In this document: in pieces, positions 19,464-27,312 of the stretch
Position numbering within the stretch: the first letter of the stretch is position 1
Layout of the letters: each line of letters opens with the position of its first letter
Assembly: GCA_944389585.1 (NCBI GenBank)
Contig: CALXMW010000005.1
Span: 62,001-126,000, forward strand
Direction of reading: 5' to 3'
From: an uncultured Kiritimatiellota bacterium
GTDB lineage: Bacteria > Verrucomicrobiota > Kiritimatiellia > RFP12 > DVOR01
Length of the DNA: 64,000 nucleotides
Translations under genes and position numbers: made by a program
The notes under the pieces: generated by a model
Databases searched by the model: none
What the model was told of the DNA's origin: nothing
The model's input: only the letters and a program-made list of their open reading frames with translations

Positions 19464-19521
19464 CCCTATAGAGGGCTTCCAAAGAACCCTATATAGGGCT
19501 CTCGGGGAACCCTACCTAGGG
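19464..19521. repeat. Array of three palindromic repeats, 23-bp period
   Basis: CCCTATAGAGGG, CCCTATATAGGG and CCCTACCTAGGG start at 19464, 19487 and 19510, exactly 23 bp apart, each followed by a variable spacer ending GAA or similar. The first two also form the arms of a perfect 14-bp inverted repeat (CCGAGAGCCCTATA, 19-nt loop). The third copy overlaps the last codons and stop of mutY. A related array lies at 31933-32010. Confidence 0.75.
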
Positions 19522-20522
19522 CGCTTGGTCGCGGCGTGGGCGGCGAGGATCTTGCGGGTGGCGGTGGTGAGGGGGAGCGCGGCGGGGTCGTCGGCCCAGC
19601 GGAGGCCGTCGGGGAGGTCGGGGCTGTCGGGCAGGGGCTTGGCGGCGCGGATTTCGAGGGTGAGGCGGAAGTGGGTGAAGGCTTGGCGGTAGGCGCCCAC
19701 GCGGCGGGAGCGCACGCGGAAGGGGAGGGTGGCGGGGTCGGGGAGCTCCCAGAAGCCCGCGAGGAGGCGCTCGCCGGGGTGTCTGGCCAGGAGCAGGCGG
19801 TTGCGGGCGTCGCGGAGGAGGAGGGCCTTGGCGGCGCGCTCGGGCAGTGCCTTGGCGGGGGGCGGTTCGGGGAAGTCCGCCTGGCGGCCCCGCTCGGCGG
19901 CTTGGCAGGTGGGGCGGAGGGGGCAGGCGTCGCAGCGGGGGGCGCGTGGCGTGCAGACCTGCGCGCCGAGGTCCATCATGGCCTGGTTGAAGGCGGCGGG
20001 GTCGCCGCTCGCGGCGATGTGGGGGGCGAGCCAGGCGGCGAGGGCGCGGCGGGGGGCGGGCTTGCGGAAGTCGCCGCCCAGGAGGTTGCGGCGGGCGAAG
20101 ACGCGCGCGACGTTGCCGTCGACCACGGGGAGGGGTTGGCCGAAGCAGATGGAGGCGATGGCCGCGGCGGTGTAGTCGCCGATGCCGGGGAGGGCGCGGA
20201 GCGCGTCGGCGTCGCGGGGGAGGCGGCCGCCGTGCTTGGCGAGGAGGACTTGCGCGGCCTTGCGGAGGTTGCGGGCGCGGGTGTAGTAGCCCAGGCCCTC
20301 CCAGGCCTTGAGGAGCGGCTCGTCCGCGGCGGCGGCGAGGGAGGGGATGTCGGGGAAGGCGTCGAGGAAGCGGGCGAAGTAGGGGCGGACGGTCTCGACC
20401 TGGGTCTGCTGGAGCATGATTTCGCTGACCCAGACGGCGTAGGGGTCGGGGTGTCCGCGCCAGGGCATGGGGCGCTCGCGCGAGCGGTACCACGCGAGGA
20501 GGGCGGTGACCCAGGGCTCCAT
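19512..20522 (-). CDS. mutY: Adenine DNA glycosylase
   Basis: A 336-residue base-excision repair enzyme that removes A opposite 8-oxoG. It has the catalytic Glu in SEIMLQQTQV (about 37), helix-hairpin-helix LPGIGDYTAAAI with the catalytic Asp in PVVDGNVARV (about 110-140), the iron-sulphur loop C-x6-C-x2-C-x5-C (CTPRAPRCDACPLRPTC, about 190), and a C-terminal NUDIX-like 8-oxoG recognition domain. Its start overlaps the nitroreductase stop (TGATG). The stop codon falls inside a palindromic repeat. Confidence 0.95.
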   Translation of the reverse strand: MEPWVTALLAWYRSRERPMPWRGHPDPYAVWVSEIMLQQTQVETVRPYFARFLDAFPDIPSLAAAADEPLLKAWEGLGYYTRARNLRKAAQVLLAKHGGRLPRDADALRALPGIGDYTAAAIASICFGQPLPVVDGNVARVFARRNLLGGDFRKPAPRRALAAWLAPHIAASGDPAAFNQAMMDLGAQVCTPRAPRCDACPLRPTCQAAERGRQADFPEPPPAKALPERAAKALLLRDARNRLLLARHPGERLLAGFWELPDPATLPFRVRSRRVGAYRQAFTHFRLTLEIRAAKPLPDSPDLPDGLRWADDPAALPLTTATRKILAAHAATKRPR

Positions 20523-21028
20523 CAGAGGCGACGCACTTTCGCGGCGTCGAAGCGGGTGCGCGGCTCGGGGCGTTCGGCGGGGTGGCCGGCGGCGACGGCG
20601 GAGACGGGGATGAGGGTGGGGGGGAGGCCGAAGCGGGAGCTGACGGCGGCGACGCGCTCGGCGTTGGGGTGGATGCCCAGCCAGACGGCGCCGAGGCCTT
20701 GGGCGTGGAGGCCCAGGAGGAGGTTTTCGATGGAGGCCGAGACGTCTTGGAGGAGGTAGGAGAGCTGGCCGCGGTTGGCCGCCGTCAGGTCGCCGCAGGC
20801 GATGAAGCCCAGGGGGGCGTGGCGGAGCATTTGGCCGTAGGGGAGGCAGTCGGCCAGGGCGTCGAGGTCGGCGCGCTTGGTGAGGACGAGCCAGCGCCAG
20901 GGGTCGCAGTGCATGGCGCTGGGGGCGGCCATGGCGGCTTGGAGGGCGGCCTCGACGGCGTCTGGGGCGACGGGCGCGGCGGTGAACTTGCGGACGCTGC
21001 GGCGCGCGAGGATGTCTTGGATGTCCAT
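20522..21028 (-). CDS. Nitroreductase-family FMN oxidoreductase
   Basis: A 168-residue protein with the family's N-terminal RRSVRKFTAAPV (FMN phosphate-binding Arg residues), the APSAMHCDPWRWLVL segment, and the C-terminal GLGAVWLGIHP glycine-rich FMN loop. These are cytoplasmic homodimers that reduce nitro compounds, quinones or flavins with NAD(P)H; the substrate here is unknown. AAGGAGG lies 5 nt before the ATG. It sits between pheS and mutY in one run. Confidence 0.85.
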   Translation of the reverse strand: MDIQDILARRSVRKFTAAPVAPDAVEAALQAAMAAPSAMHCDPWRWLVLTKRADLDALADCLPYGQMLRHAPLGFIACGDLTAANRGQLSYLLQDVSASIENLLLGLHAQGLGAVWLGIHPNAERVAAVSSRFGLPPTLIPVSAVAAGHPAERPEPRTRFDAAKVRRL

Positions 21029-21037
21029 GGGGCCTCC

Positions 21038-22054
21038 TTAGCGGAGCTGGGAGAGGAAGCGGATGTCGTTCTCGTAGAGGAAGCGGATGTCGGGGATGCC
21101 GTATTTGATCATGGCGATGCGCTCGATGCCCATGCCGAAGGCGTAGCCGTAGACCTGGTCGGGGTCGTAGCCGACGTGCTCGTAGACGCGGGGGTCGACC
21201 ATGCCGGCACCGGCGATCTCGATCCAGCCGGAGTTTTTGCAGACGCGGCAGCCTTTGCCCTTGCAGACGTGGCAGGTGAAGTCGACCTCCACGCTGGGCT
21301 CGGTGAAGGGGAAGAAGTGGGGGCGGAAGCGGACGCCGACGCCGGGGCCCATCATCTCGCGGGCGAAGTAGGCCAGGATGCTCTTGAGGTCGGCCAGGGA
21401 GACGGGCTTGGTGTCGACGTAGAGGCCTTCGATCTGGTGGAAGTTGGCCGAGTGGGTGGCGTCCATGGTGTCGCGGCGGTAGCAGCGGCCGGGGCAGACG
21501 ATGCGCACGGGCGGGGGGGTGGCGAGCATGGTGCGGGTCTGGACGGCGCTGGTCTGGGTGCGCAGGAGGAGCTCGGCGTCGAACCAGAAGGTGTCGCTGG
21601 GATCCATCGAGGGGTGGTGGGGGGCGGTGTTGAGGGCGGTGAAGTTGTTGAACTTCGTCTCGATGTCGGGGCCGTCGGCGACGGTGAAGCCCAGGCGGTG
21701 GAAGATGTCCGAGGCTTCCTCGATGACGCGGCTGACGGGGTGGATGACGCCTTCCGCGCGCCAGCGCCCGGGGAGCGTCACGTCGAAGGCGGCGGCGGGG
21801 GCCTGGGCGGCCTGGGCGGCGGTCGTCTTCTCGGCGAGGGCCTGCTCGAAGGCGGCGCGCCAGGCGCCGAGCTCCTTGCCGAAGGCGGGGCGGTCGGCGG
21901 GGGGGACGTCCTTCATCTGTTTGACGAGGCCGGGGATGAGGCCGTTGCGGCCGAGGTATTTCACGCGCAGGGCGTCGAGGGCGGCGGCGTCTTGGGCGGC
22001 GGCGACGGCGCCGAGCGAGGCGGCGTGCTCCTGTTGCAATTCCTGAAGGGTCAT
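21038..22054 (-). CDS. pheS: Phenylalanyl-tRNA synthetase alpha chain
   Basis: A 338-residue class II synthetase subunit: N-terminal tRNA-binding coiled coil, motif 2 region CPGRCYRRDTMDATHSANFHQIEG, a four-Cys knuckle CHVCKGKGCRVC typical of PheS, and motif 3 GMGIERIAMIKYG near the end. The beta-chain gene pheT, usually next door, is not here; pheS is followed by a nitroreductase gene and mutY. GAGGAAA lies 8 nt before the ATG. Confidence 0.95.
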   Translation of the reverse strand: MTLQELQQEHAASLGAVAAAQDAAALDALRVKYLGRNGLIPGLVKQMKDVPPADRPAFGKELGAWRAAFEQALAEKTTAAQAAQAPAAAFDVTLPGRWRAEGVIHPVSRVIEEASDIFHRLGFTVADGPDIETKFNNFTALNTAPHHPSMDPSDTFWFDAELLLRTQTSAVQTRTMLATPPPVRIVCPGRCYRRDTMDATHSANFHQIEGLYVDTKPVSLADLKSILAYFAREMMGPGVGVRFRPHFFPFTEPSVEVDFTCHVCKGKGCRVCKNSGWIEIAGAGMVDPRVYEHVGYDPDQVYGYAFGMGIERIAMIKYGIPDIRFLYENDIRFLSQLR

Positions 22055-22082
22055 GATGGCGGTTTCCTCAAAATCGTGGGTT

Positions 22083-22091
22083 ATTGTAGCA
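22083..22091 (-). promoter_or_regulatory. Extended -10 promoter for pheS
   Basis: Leftward TGC-TACAAT ends 28 nt before the pheS ATG. It lies in the short gap after the stop of the peptide-binding protein gene. The leader carries a normal Shine-Dalgarno. Confidence 0.6.
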
Positions 22092-22101
22092 CATCCGGCG
22101 G

Positions 22102-23805
22102 TCAGTCTTTGCGGACGCGGTAGTGCTTTTCCATGCCGTAGGGGAAGTTGTGGGGGAGGTAGTTGAGGACGCGCGCGTTGACGAGGGAGAAGTCGAGCGC
22201 GTAGTGGAGCAGCACCCAGGGGCAGTCCTCGAGGACGATGTCCTGCACGCGCGCCCAGCAGCGGGAGATGACGGCGGGGTCGCGCGAGGCGACGGCCTCG
22301 TCGTAGAGGCGGTCGACCTCGGCGTTGACGTAGTTGGAGCGGTTGGGGCCGGGGGATTGGTTGCGCGAGATGAAGAGCTGCATGAAGGTCTCGAGGTCGG
22401 GGTAATCCCCCACCCATCCCATGAGGAAGAGCTGGGCGCGGCGGAGGCGGATTTTCTCGAGCATGGCCTGCCAGGTGTTGACGGAGATCTCGAGCTTGAC
22501 GCCGATGGCCGCGAGGAAGGAGGCCAGGAGCTCCATCGATTCGGTGGTGTCCTGGGTGGCGTTGCCGATCTCGACGGTGAGGGTGAGGGGCTTGCCGGTC
22601 TTGGGGTCGAGGCCGCCGGGATAGCCGGCCTCGGCCAGGAGGCGCCGGGCCTTGGCCGGGTCGAAGGCGTAGGGGAAGGGGTCTTGTCGGGCGTCGCGCA
22701 GGTGGCCGGGGGCGACGGTGTCGAGGGCCTTGACGCGCCCGCGGTAGTAGGCTTCCCATTTGGCGGTGTCGAAGGCGGCGTTGAGGGCTTGGCGGAGTTT
22801 TTTGTTGGGGCCCAGGACGGGGTCGTCCATGTTGATGCCCAGGTAGTAGACCTTGAGGGTGGGGGAGGTGAAGAGGCGGATGCCGCGGGCCTGGAGCTCG
22901 GGGGAGAGGCCCATGTCCGGGTCGATGGCGATGTCCATGTTGTTGCGGTCGATCTGCTCCAGGAAGTCGAGCTGGCCGGTGAGGAGCATGAGCCATTGCG
23001 TGGAGGCGTCTTTGACGATGAGGTAGCGGATGGTCTCGAAGGGGACCTCCTTGGCCTCCGGGTCGAGCCCGGCCCAGCCGTGCCACTCGGGGTTGCGGTC
23101 GAAGACCATCTCGTAGCCGCGCCACCACTTGCGCAGTTTGTAGGGGCCCGCGCCGACGGGGTGGTCGGAGAGGCCCCGCTGGCCGTAATAGTCCACGGCC
23201 TCGTGCGGCACGGGGGCCATGTAGCACATCGTCAGGAACCAGAGGAATTGGTTGCTGGGGCGCGTGAGCTCCACGCGCAGGGTCGCGTCGTCCAACGCCC
23301 GCAGGCCTTCCACCTCCATGGCGTAGTCCATGGGGCTTTGCGCGGCGGAGGCCTCGGCGAAGGCGTCCATCCCCTTGATGTTCTTCACCAGCCACTCGCC
23401 CGAGCCGCCCACGTTGCGGTCGGCCAGGCGCTTCCAGCCGTAGACGAAGTCCTGCGCCTTGACGCGCCGCCGCTTGCCGCCGAAGCAGGGGTCGTCCACG
23501 TAGTAGGCCTCGCGCAGTTTGAAGACGTAGACGCGCCCGTCCGGGCTTGCCTCGGGCATCGCCGCCGCCGCGCCGGGGATGAGGCGGTAGGGCCGCGCCG
23601 CGTAGTCGTATTCCAAGAGCGGCTGGAAGAGCAGCGACATCGCGCCGTTCACCGAGGTGTCGGAGCCGTGCGCGGGGTCGAGCGTGTTGATGGAGGGCTG
23701 GGCCCGCCGGAAGGTCAGGTCGGCCTCCGCCTGCGCCCGCGCGCCGAGGGCCAGCGCCGCGGCGCAGAGGCAGAGCGCCCGGAGAAGCCGTCCCGAGGCC
23801 CTCAT
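22102..23805 (-). CDS. Peptide/oligopeptide ABC transporter substrate-binding protein (family 5)
   Basis: A 567-residue periplasmic binding protein (signal peptide about 1-26) with the SBP_bac_5 layout: NTLDPAHGSDTSVNGAMSLL near the N terminus, VGAGPYKLRKW in the middle and the FSLVNARVLNY region near the end. It resembles OppA/DppA-type proteins. No permease or ATPase genes accompany it; it is coupled by ATGA to queC, with which it has no obvious functional link. Confidence 0.88.
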   Translation of the reverse strand: MRASGRLLRALCLCAAALALGARAQAEADLTFRRAQPSINTLDPAHGSDTSVNGAMSLLFQPLLEYDYAARPYRLIPGAAAAMPEASPDGRVYVFKLREAYYVDDPCFGGKRRRVKAQDFVYGWKRLADRNVGGSGEWLVKNIKGMDAFAEASAAQSPMDYAMEVEGLRALDDATLRVELTRPSNQFLWFLTMCYMAPVPHEAVDYYGQRGLSDHPVGAGPYKLRKWWRGYEMVFDRNPEWHGWAGLDPEAKEVPFETIRYLIVKDASTQWLMLLTGQLDFLEQIDRNNMDIAIDPDMGLSPELQARGIRLFTSPTLKVYYLGINMDDPVLGPNKKLRQALNAAFDTAKWEAYYRGRVKALDTVAPGHLRDARQDPFPYAFDPAKARRLLAEAGYPGGLDPKTGKPLTLTVEIGNATQDTTESMELLASFLAAIGVKLEISVNTWQAMLEKIRLRRAQLFLMGWVGDYPDLETFMQLFISRNQSPGPNRSNYVNAEVDRLYDEAVASRDPAVISRCWARVQDIVLEDCPWVLLHYALDFSLVNARVLNYLPHNFPYGMEKHYRVRKD

Positions 23806-24464
23806 GCGCGGCCCCGGCTTCCCAGGTATTCGGCCAGCCCCGCGGCGCGGAGTTTGCAGGCCGGGCAGGTGCCGCAGCCGTCGCCGGGGATGCCCTCGTA
23901 GCAGGTGAGCGTCCGCGTGCGGACGAAGTCGAGGCGCCCGAGACGGTCGGCGAGCGCCCATTCCTGCGCCTTGGTCAGGTGCTGGAGCGGCGCGAGGACG
24001 CGGAAGGGCCAGTCCATCGCCAGGCGGAGGGTCTGCTCCATCGACTTGACGAAGGCCTCGCGGCAGTCCGGGTAGCCGCTGTAGTCCGCCTCGCTCACGC
24101 CGATGGTGAGGTCATGGATGCCCAGGCCCTTGGCGTAGATGGCGGCGGTGAGGAGGAAGAGGGCGTTGCGCCCGTCCACGAAGGTGTTGGGGCAGGTTGC
24201 GCCCGCCGTCCTGCCGATGGGCGTGACGGTGTCCATCAGCGCGTTGTGGGTGATGTCCTTGTACCAATCGACCGCGATGGTCTTGTGCGAGGCCACGCCG
24301 AGCTCCTTGGCGAGGCCCTCGGCGAGCTCCACCTCAAGTTTGTGTCGCTGTCCGTAGGCGAAGGTGACGGTGTGGATGTTTTCGGCGCCGCGCTCGGCGA
24401 TGGCCTGGAGCAGGCAGGTGGTGCTGTCCTGCCCGCCGGAGAAGATGACGAGGGTCGCTTCCAT
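23802..24464 (-). CDS. queC: 7-cyano-7-deazaguanine synthase
   Basis: A 220-residue PP-loop ATPase that converts 7-carboxy-7-deazaguanine to preQ0 in queuosine synthesis. The PP-loop SGGQDSTT lies at 9-16, and the C-terminal zinc site is built from Cys residues in CYEGIPGDGCGTCPAC (about 190-205). It follows queF by one base, so two successive steps of the pathway are encoded together. Confidence 0.95.
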   Translation of the reverse strand: MEATLVIFSGGQDSTTCLLQAIAERGAENIHTVTFAYGQRHKLEVELAEGLAKELGVASHKTIAVDWYKDITHNALMDTVTPIGRTAGATCPNTFVDGRNALFLLTAAIYAKGLGIHDLTIGVSEADYSGYPDCREAFVKSMEQTLRLAMDWPFRVLAPLQHLTKAQEWALADRLGRLDFVRTRTLTCYEGIPGDGCGTCPACKLRAAGLAEYLGSRGRA

Positions 24465-24465
24465 C

Positions 24466-25344
24466 TCAGCGGTTGTCCACGCGCTCGGGGTTCAGGTCGT
24501 GCATCAGGAGGCGTTGGCGCGCGAACTCCTCCCAGCGCGTCGAGGGCCGCCCGTAGTTCGCGTAGGGGTCGATGGAAAGCCCGCCGCGCGGCAGGAACTT
24601 TCCCCACACCTCCAGGTAACGCGGCGCGAGCAGCTTCACCAGATCCTCGAGGATGATGTTCACGCAGTCCTCGTGGAAGGCCCCGTGGTTGCGGAAGCTG
24701 AAGAGGTAAAGCTTCAGGCTCTTGCTTTCCACCATCTTCTTGTCGGGGATGTAGCTGATGTAGAGGGTCGCAAAGTCCGGCTGGCCCGTGATGGGGCAGA
24801 GCGAGGTGAACTCCGGGCAGTTGAACTTCACGAAGAAGTCGTTGCCCGGGTGGCGGTTGTCGAAGGCCTCGAGGATGGCGGGCGTGTACTGGTCGCTGTA
24901 CACCGTGGTCTTCGCGCCCAGGAGCGTCAGCCCGCGCGTGGGCGGCCCCATCTCGGGTTGCGGCGGGCGCGGCCCCTCGCGCCGTTGCTCCTGGCGCTCC
25001 CGCCGATCTTCGCGGCGGTCGTTTCGGCGGTCGCGGTTGCGCCGCCCTTCCCAACGCTCCTCGCGCCGCTCCTGCTGGGGTTGCGGCGTCTGCTGGGGGG
25101 CGGTCGCCTCCGGGGCGGGCTGGGGCGCGGGGGCCTCCTTCGGGGGTTCCGGCTGGGCCGGCTCGGGCGGCGGCTCAGGCGCGGGGGCGACCGGCGTCGG
25201 CGCGGCGGGCGACGCTTGGGCGGGCTCCTGCGCGGCGGGCGCGACGGGTTGCTCGGCGGGGGTCTCGGGGGTGGGCGCGCGGCCGCGGCGCGATTGCTTG
25301 CCACGGGGTTTGGCGACCTTGCGTCCGGGTGGGTTGGCGTTCAT
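24466..25344 (-). CDS. queF: NADPH-dependent preQ0 reductase with long disordered N-terminal tail
   Basis: QueF reduces the nitrile of preQ0 to preQ1. The core (last 150 or so residues) has the catalytic Cys in [11 protein letters not shown] and the family motif [12 protein letters not shown]. About 135 residues precede the core: a basic start, a Pro/Ala/Glu stretch and an Arg/Asp/Glu-rich stretch ([18 protein letters not shown]), all without predicted fold; ordinary short QueF proteins are about 150 residues. I prefer the ATG at 25344 because GAGGAA lies 10 nt upstream; a GTG six codons earlier is the alternative. queC follows directly. Confidence 0.92.
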   Translation of the reverse strand: MNANPPGRKVAKPRGKQSRRGRAPTPETPAEQPVAPAAQEPAQASPAAPTPVAPAPEPPPEPAQPEPPKEAPAPQPAPEATAPQQTPQPQQERREERWEGRRNRDRRNDRREDRRERQEQRREGPRPPQPEMGPPTRGLTLLGAKTTVYSDQYTPAILEAFDNRHPGNDFFVKFNCPEFTSLCPITGQPDFATLYISYIPDKKMVESKSLKLYLFSFRNHGAFHEDCVNIILEDLVKLLAPRYLEVWGKFLPRGGLSIDPYANYGRPSTRWEEFARQRLLMHDLNPERVDNR

Positions 25345-25380
25345 CGGAAAAGGGTTCCTCACATAAAAAACGATTGTGGC

Positions 25381-25389
25381 ATTCTAGCA
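25381..25389 (-). promoter_or_regulatory. Extended -10 promoter for queF-queC
   Basis: Leftward GGTTTTTGCTAGAAT, with TGC-TAGAAT ending 36 nt before the queF ATG. The leader carries the GAGGAA ribosome binding site. Confidence 0.65.
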
Positions 25390-25399
25390 AAAACCCGGC

Positions 25400-25867
25400 C
25401 TAGCCGCGCGGCATCCGCAAGCGTTGCACCCACCGCAACGCGGGCCGCCGCCCCGGCGCGCCGACCACCTCCACCGCGTCGAAACGGTGCGGCGCCTCCT
25501 GTAGGCGGTGCTGGGCCAGCCAATGGGCGGCGGCCTTGCGGAGCCGTCCGCGCTTGCGGGCGTCCACCGCGTCCAGCGGCCGCCCCAGCCGTTCGTCGCC
25601 GCGCGTCTTCACCTCCACGAAGAGGACGACGCCGCGCCGCCGCGCCACCAGGTCGATCTCCCCCCGCCGCGTGGGGCGCGCGTTGCGCTCCAGGATGGCG
25701 CACCCGCAGGCGCGGAGCAGACGCGCCGCCCACCGTTCGCCCCATGCCCCCGCGTCCCGCGACGGGGGCAGGAGGCGCTCCGCGAGCCCCCACAGGACCA
25801 GTCGCGCCCGCGCCACGGGGCCGGGCCGGAAGCGCTGCCCGAAGTCATCCTCCCCCGCGCCGCCCAT
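25400..25867 (-). CDS. yraN: YraN-family (UPF0102) endonuclease-like protein
   Basis: A 155-residue protein with the restriction-endonuclease-like core of the YraN family: GERWAARLLRACGC, the catalytic-type RRGEIDLVA and VLFVEVKTR motifs (E-x-K), then KRGRLRKAAAHWL. The N-terminal 35 residues are extra compared with typical family members. The function of YraN is poorly defined. It follows the RsmC-like gene by 5 nt. Confidence 0.88.
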   Translation of the reverse strand: MGGAGEDDFGQRFRPGPVARARLVLWGLAERLLPPSRDAGAWGERWAARLLRACGCAILERNARPTRRGEIDLVARRRGVVLFVEVKTRGDERLGRPLDAVDARKRGRLRKAAAHWLAQHRLQEAPHRFDAVEVVGAPGRRPALRWVQRLRMPRG

Positions 25868-25872
25868 GCGCC

Positions 25873-27042
25873 TCACTTCTCTGCCAGGATGACGGTGTAG
25901 CCGCGGCGTTGGAAGGTGCCCAGCGGCGTGAAGCCCTCCGCCTGCAGCAACTCCGTCGGCTTGCCTGCGGTCTTGGCCACGTAGGCGATGAGGCCGCCTT
26001 TGCGGAGCGTCCGCGCCGCGGTCTGGATGAAATGTTTGGCGATGCGCCAGTCGCCGAAATAGGGCGGGTTGGAGAGAAAGAGGTCGTAAGCGCCCTCCTC
26101 CAGCCCCTCGGGATGGAAGAAGACCCGCGCCTGATGGGGGTGGCGGCGGATGTTCTCCAACGCGCTTTCCCGTGCGCAGGCGTCCGTGTCCAGGTAGTCC
26201 ACGCGCAACGCCTTCTCCGGGAAGGCCGTCGCCAGCAGGATTCCATCCATGCCGCACCCGCACCCCATGTCGAGCACCCGGTCGCCGCCGTCGAAGGCGA
26301 CCTGCTCGGCCACGACCTCGCTCAAGGCCAGTCCGCCCATGTCCGCCCGGCGGTGGCAGAAGCACCCCGGCAGCGTCGCCAACGTGATGGGCTCATGCCC
26401 CTTGAGCGACACTTCGAACGTGGCGCGGTGGTTCGGCAAGGCCTCCGGCGCGTAAGGCTTGCTCACCGTCCCCTGCAGGAGCGTCACGCCGCCCGCCTTC
26501 CGAAGCGCGAGTTTGCCTCCGCAGACCTTCCGCAGACGCTCCACGAAGGTGGGGTTCGCCTCCTCCGCCGCCACGGTCAGCCGCCGCCCCGCCCGCGTCG
26601 CCACCTGCTCCAACACGAAGAGGTCGCGCTCGGCCGTCCCGTCGCCCTTCGTCAGCTGCCAGAAGACCGCGTCCCCCCGCGCCAATCCCACCAAATCCAA
26701 CGACGTGCTCACCAGGAAGCCGAGCTCGGCCCCCGCGTCCGCCGCCATCGCCGCATGGTTGTTCGCCAGGTTGCGGCGGATTGTCTCCTCCGCGTGCGCG
26801 TCGAAGGTGTGGATCGTCGCCACGCCCCGCGTCACGCCCCGGAGCCATGCCGCCATCGCCGCCGCCCCCGTGCGCCCCCCCAGGAAGAGCGGCCGCGTCG
26901 CCGTCCCCGCCGACGGCATCGCCGCCACCAGCGCCGCCTCGGTCGGGTTCAGCCCGCTGCGCGACACCACGCGCAACCCTTTGTCCCAAAACAGTTCCTT
27001 CCGCCGATGCTGCGGAAGCGTCGTAAGCGAGATCGTCAACAT
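25873..27042 (-). CDS. RsmC/RlmG-like rRNA guanine-N2 methyltransferase
   Basis: A 389-residue two-domain protein. The degenerate N-terminal methyltransferase-like half is followed by an active C-terminal half with SAM-binding VLDMGCGCGMDG (about 260) and the amino-methylating motif NPPY (about 322). RsmC and RlmG methylate G1207 of 16S rRNA and G1835 of 23S rRNA respectively; which one applies cannot be told. The ATG follows a -10 box by 6 nt, with no Shine-Dalgarno, so the message is probably leaderless. Confidence 0.85.
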   Translation of the reverse strand: MLTISLTTLPQHRRKELFWDKGLRVVSRSGLNPTEAALVAAMPSAGTATRPLFLGGRTGAAAMAAWLRGVTRGVATIHTFDAHAEETIRRNLANNHAAMAADAGAELGFLVSTSLDLVGLARGDAVFWQLTKGDGTAERDLFVLEQVATRAGRRLTVAAEEANPTFVERLRKVCGGKLALRKAGGVTLLQGTVSKPYAPEALPNHRATFEVSLKGHEPITLATLPGCFCHRRADMGGLALSEVVAEQVAFDGGDRVLDMGCGCGMDGILLATAFPEKALRVDYLDTDACARESALENIRRHPHQARVFFHPEGLEEGAYDLFLSNPPYFGDWRIAKHFIQTAARTLRKGGLIAYVAKTAGKPTELLQAEGFTPLGTFQRRGYTVILAEK

Positions 27043-27048
27043 GCCATC

Positions 27049-27057
27049 AGTGTACCA
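27049..27057 (-). promoter_or_regulatory. Extended -10 promoter for the RsmC-like gene, leaderless
   Basis: Leftward TTGTGGTACACT: TGG-TACACT ends 6 nt before the ATG at 27042. Confidence 0.65.
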
Positions 27058-27108
27058 CAACCGTCCCCCCGCCGCCCCGCGCGGGGCTTCCTTCCTGGGC
27101 GAAAGGTT

Positions 27109-27117
27109 TGCTATTAT
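27109..27117 (+). promoter_or_regulatory. Extended -10 promoter of the polysaccharide gene pair
   Basis: TTTGCTATTAT, with TGC-TATTAT at 27109-27117. Transcription should start near 27124, giving a leader of about 190 nt before the ATG at 27313, much longer than elsewhere in the window. Confidence 0.65.
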
Positions 27118-27123
27118 ACGGGC

Positions 27124-27302
27124 ACGCGATGGGATGAGCCATCGTTTCACTGCGCTTTGCGCGACAGTTGCCTGCAACGAAACCTGAGAAATTTCTGACC
27201 AGCGGGCAGAGTCGGGCGAGGCGTGCCGTATCGGGCACGCCTTTCCGTTCGTATCCGTTGGTCGGGCTTTCTCAGGGCCTCGTTGCAGATACGAAGGAGA
27301 GG
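27124..27302 (+). promoter_or_regulatory. Structured, apparently bistable mRNA leader (riboswitch-like candidate)
   Basis: Two incompatible folds can be drawn by base pairing. In fold 1, 27240-27255 (CCTTTCCGTTCGTATC) pairs with 27288-27302 (GATACGAAGGAGAGG) with one bulge and one G-U pair, burying the AAGGAG ribosome binding site. In fold 2, a long rod forms: 27173-27180 with 27280-27287, 27183-27191 with 27268-27276, 27197-27205 with 27255-27263, and an apical 9-bp hairpin 27219-27227 with 27234-27242. The two would be pseudoknotted, so they exclude each other. A small hairpin at 27167-27178 competes with the rod's base. I recognise no known riboswitch class. Confidence 0.6.
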
Positions 27303-27312
27303 CGTGCTTTTT

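Noticed and set aside
19464-19521. CRISPR array
   Set aside because: Units of about 12 bp and a 23-bp period are too short, and no cas gene is present. The same holds for 31933-32010 and 60292-60370.
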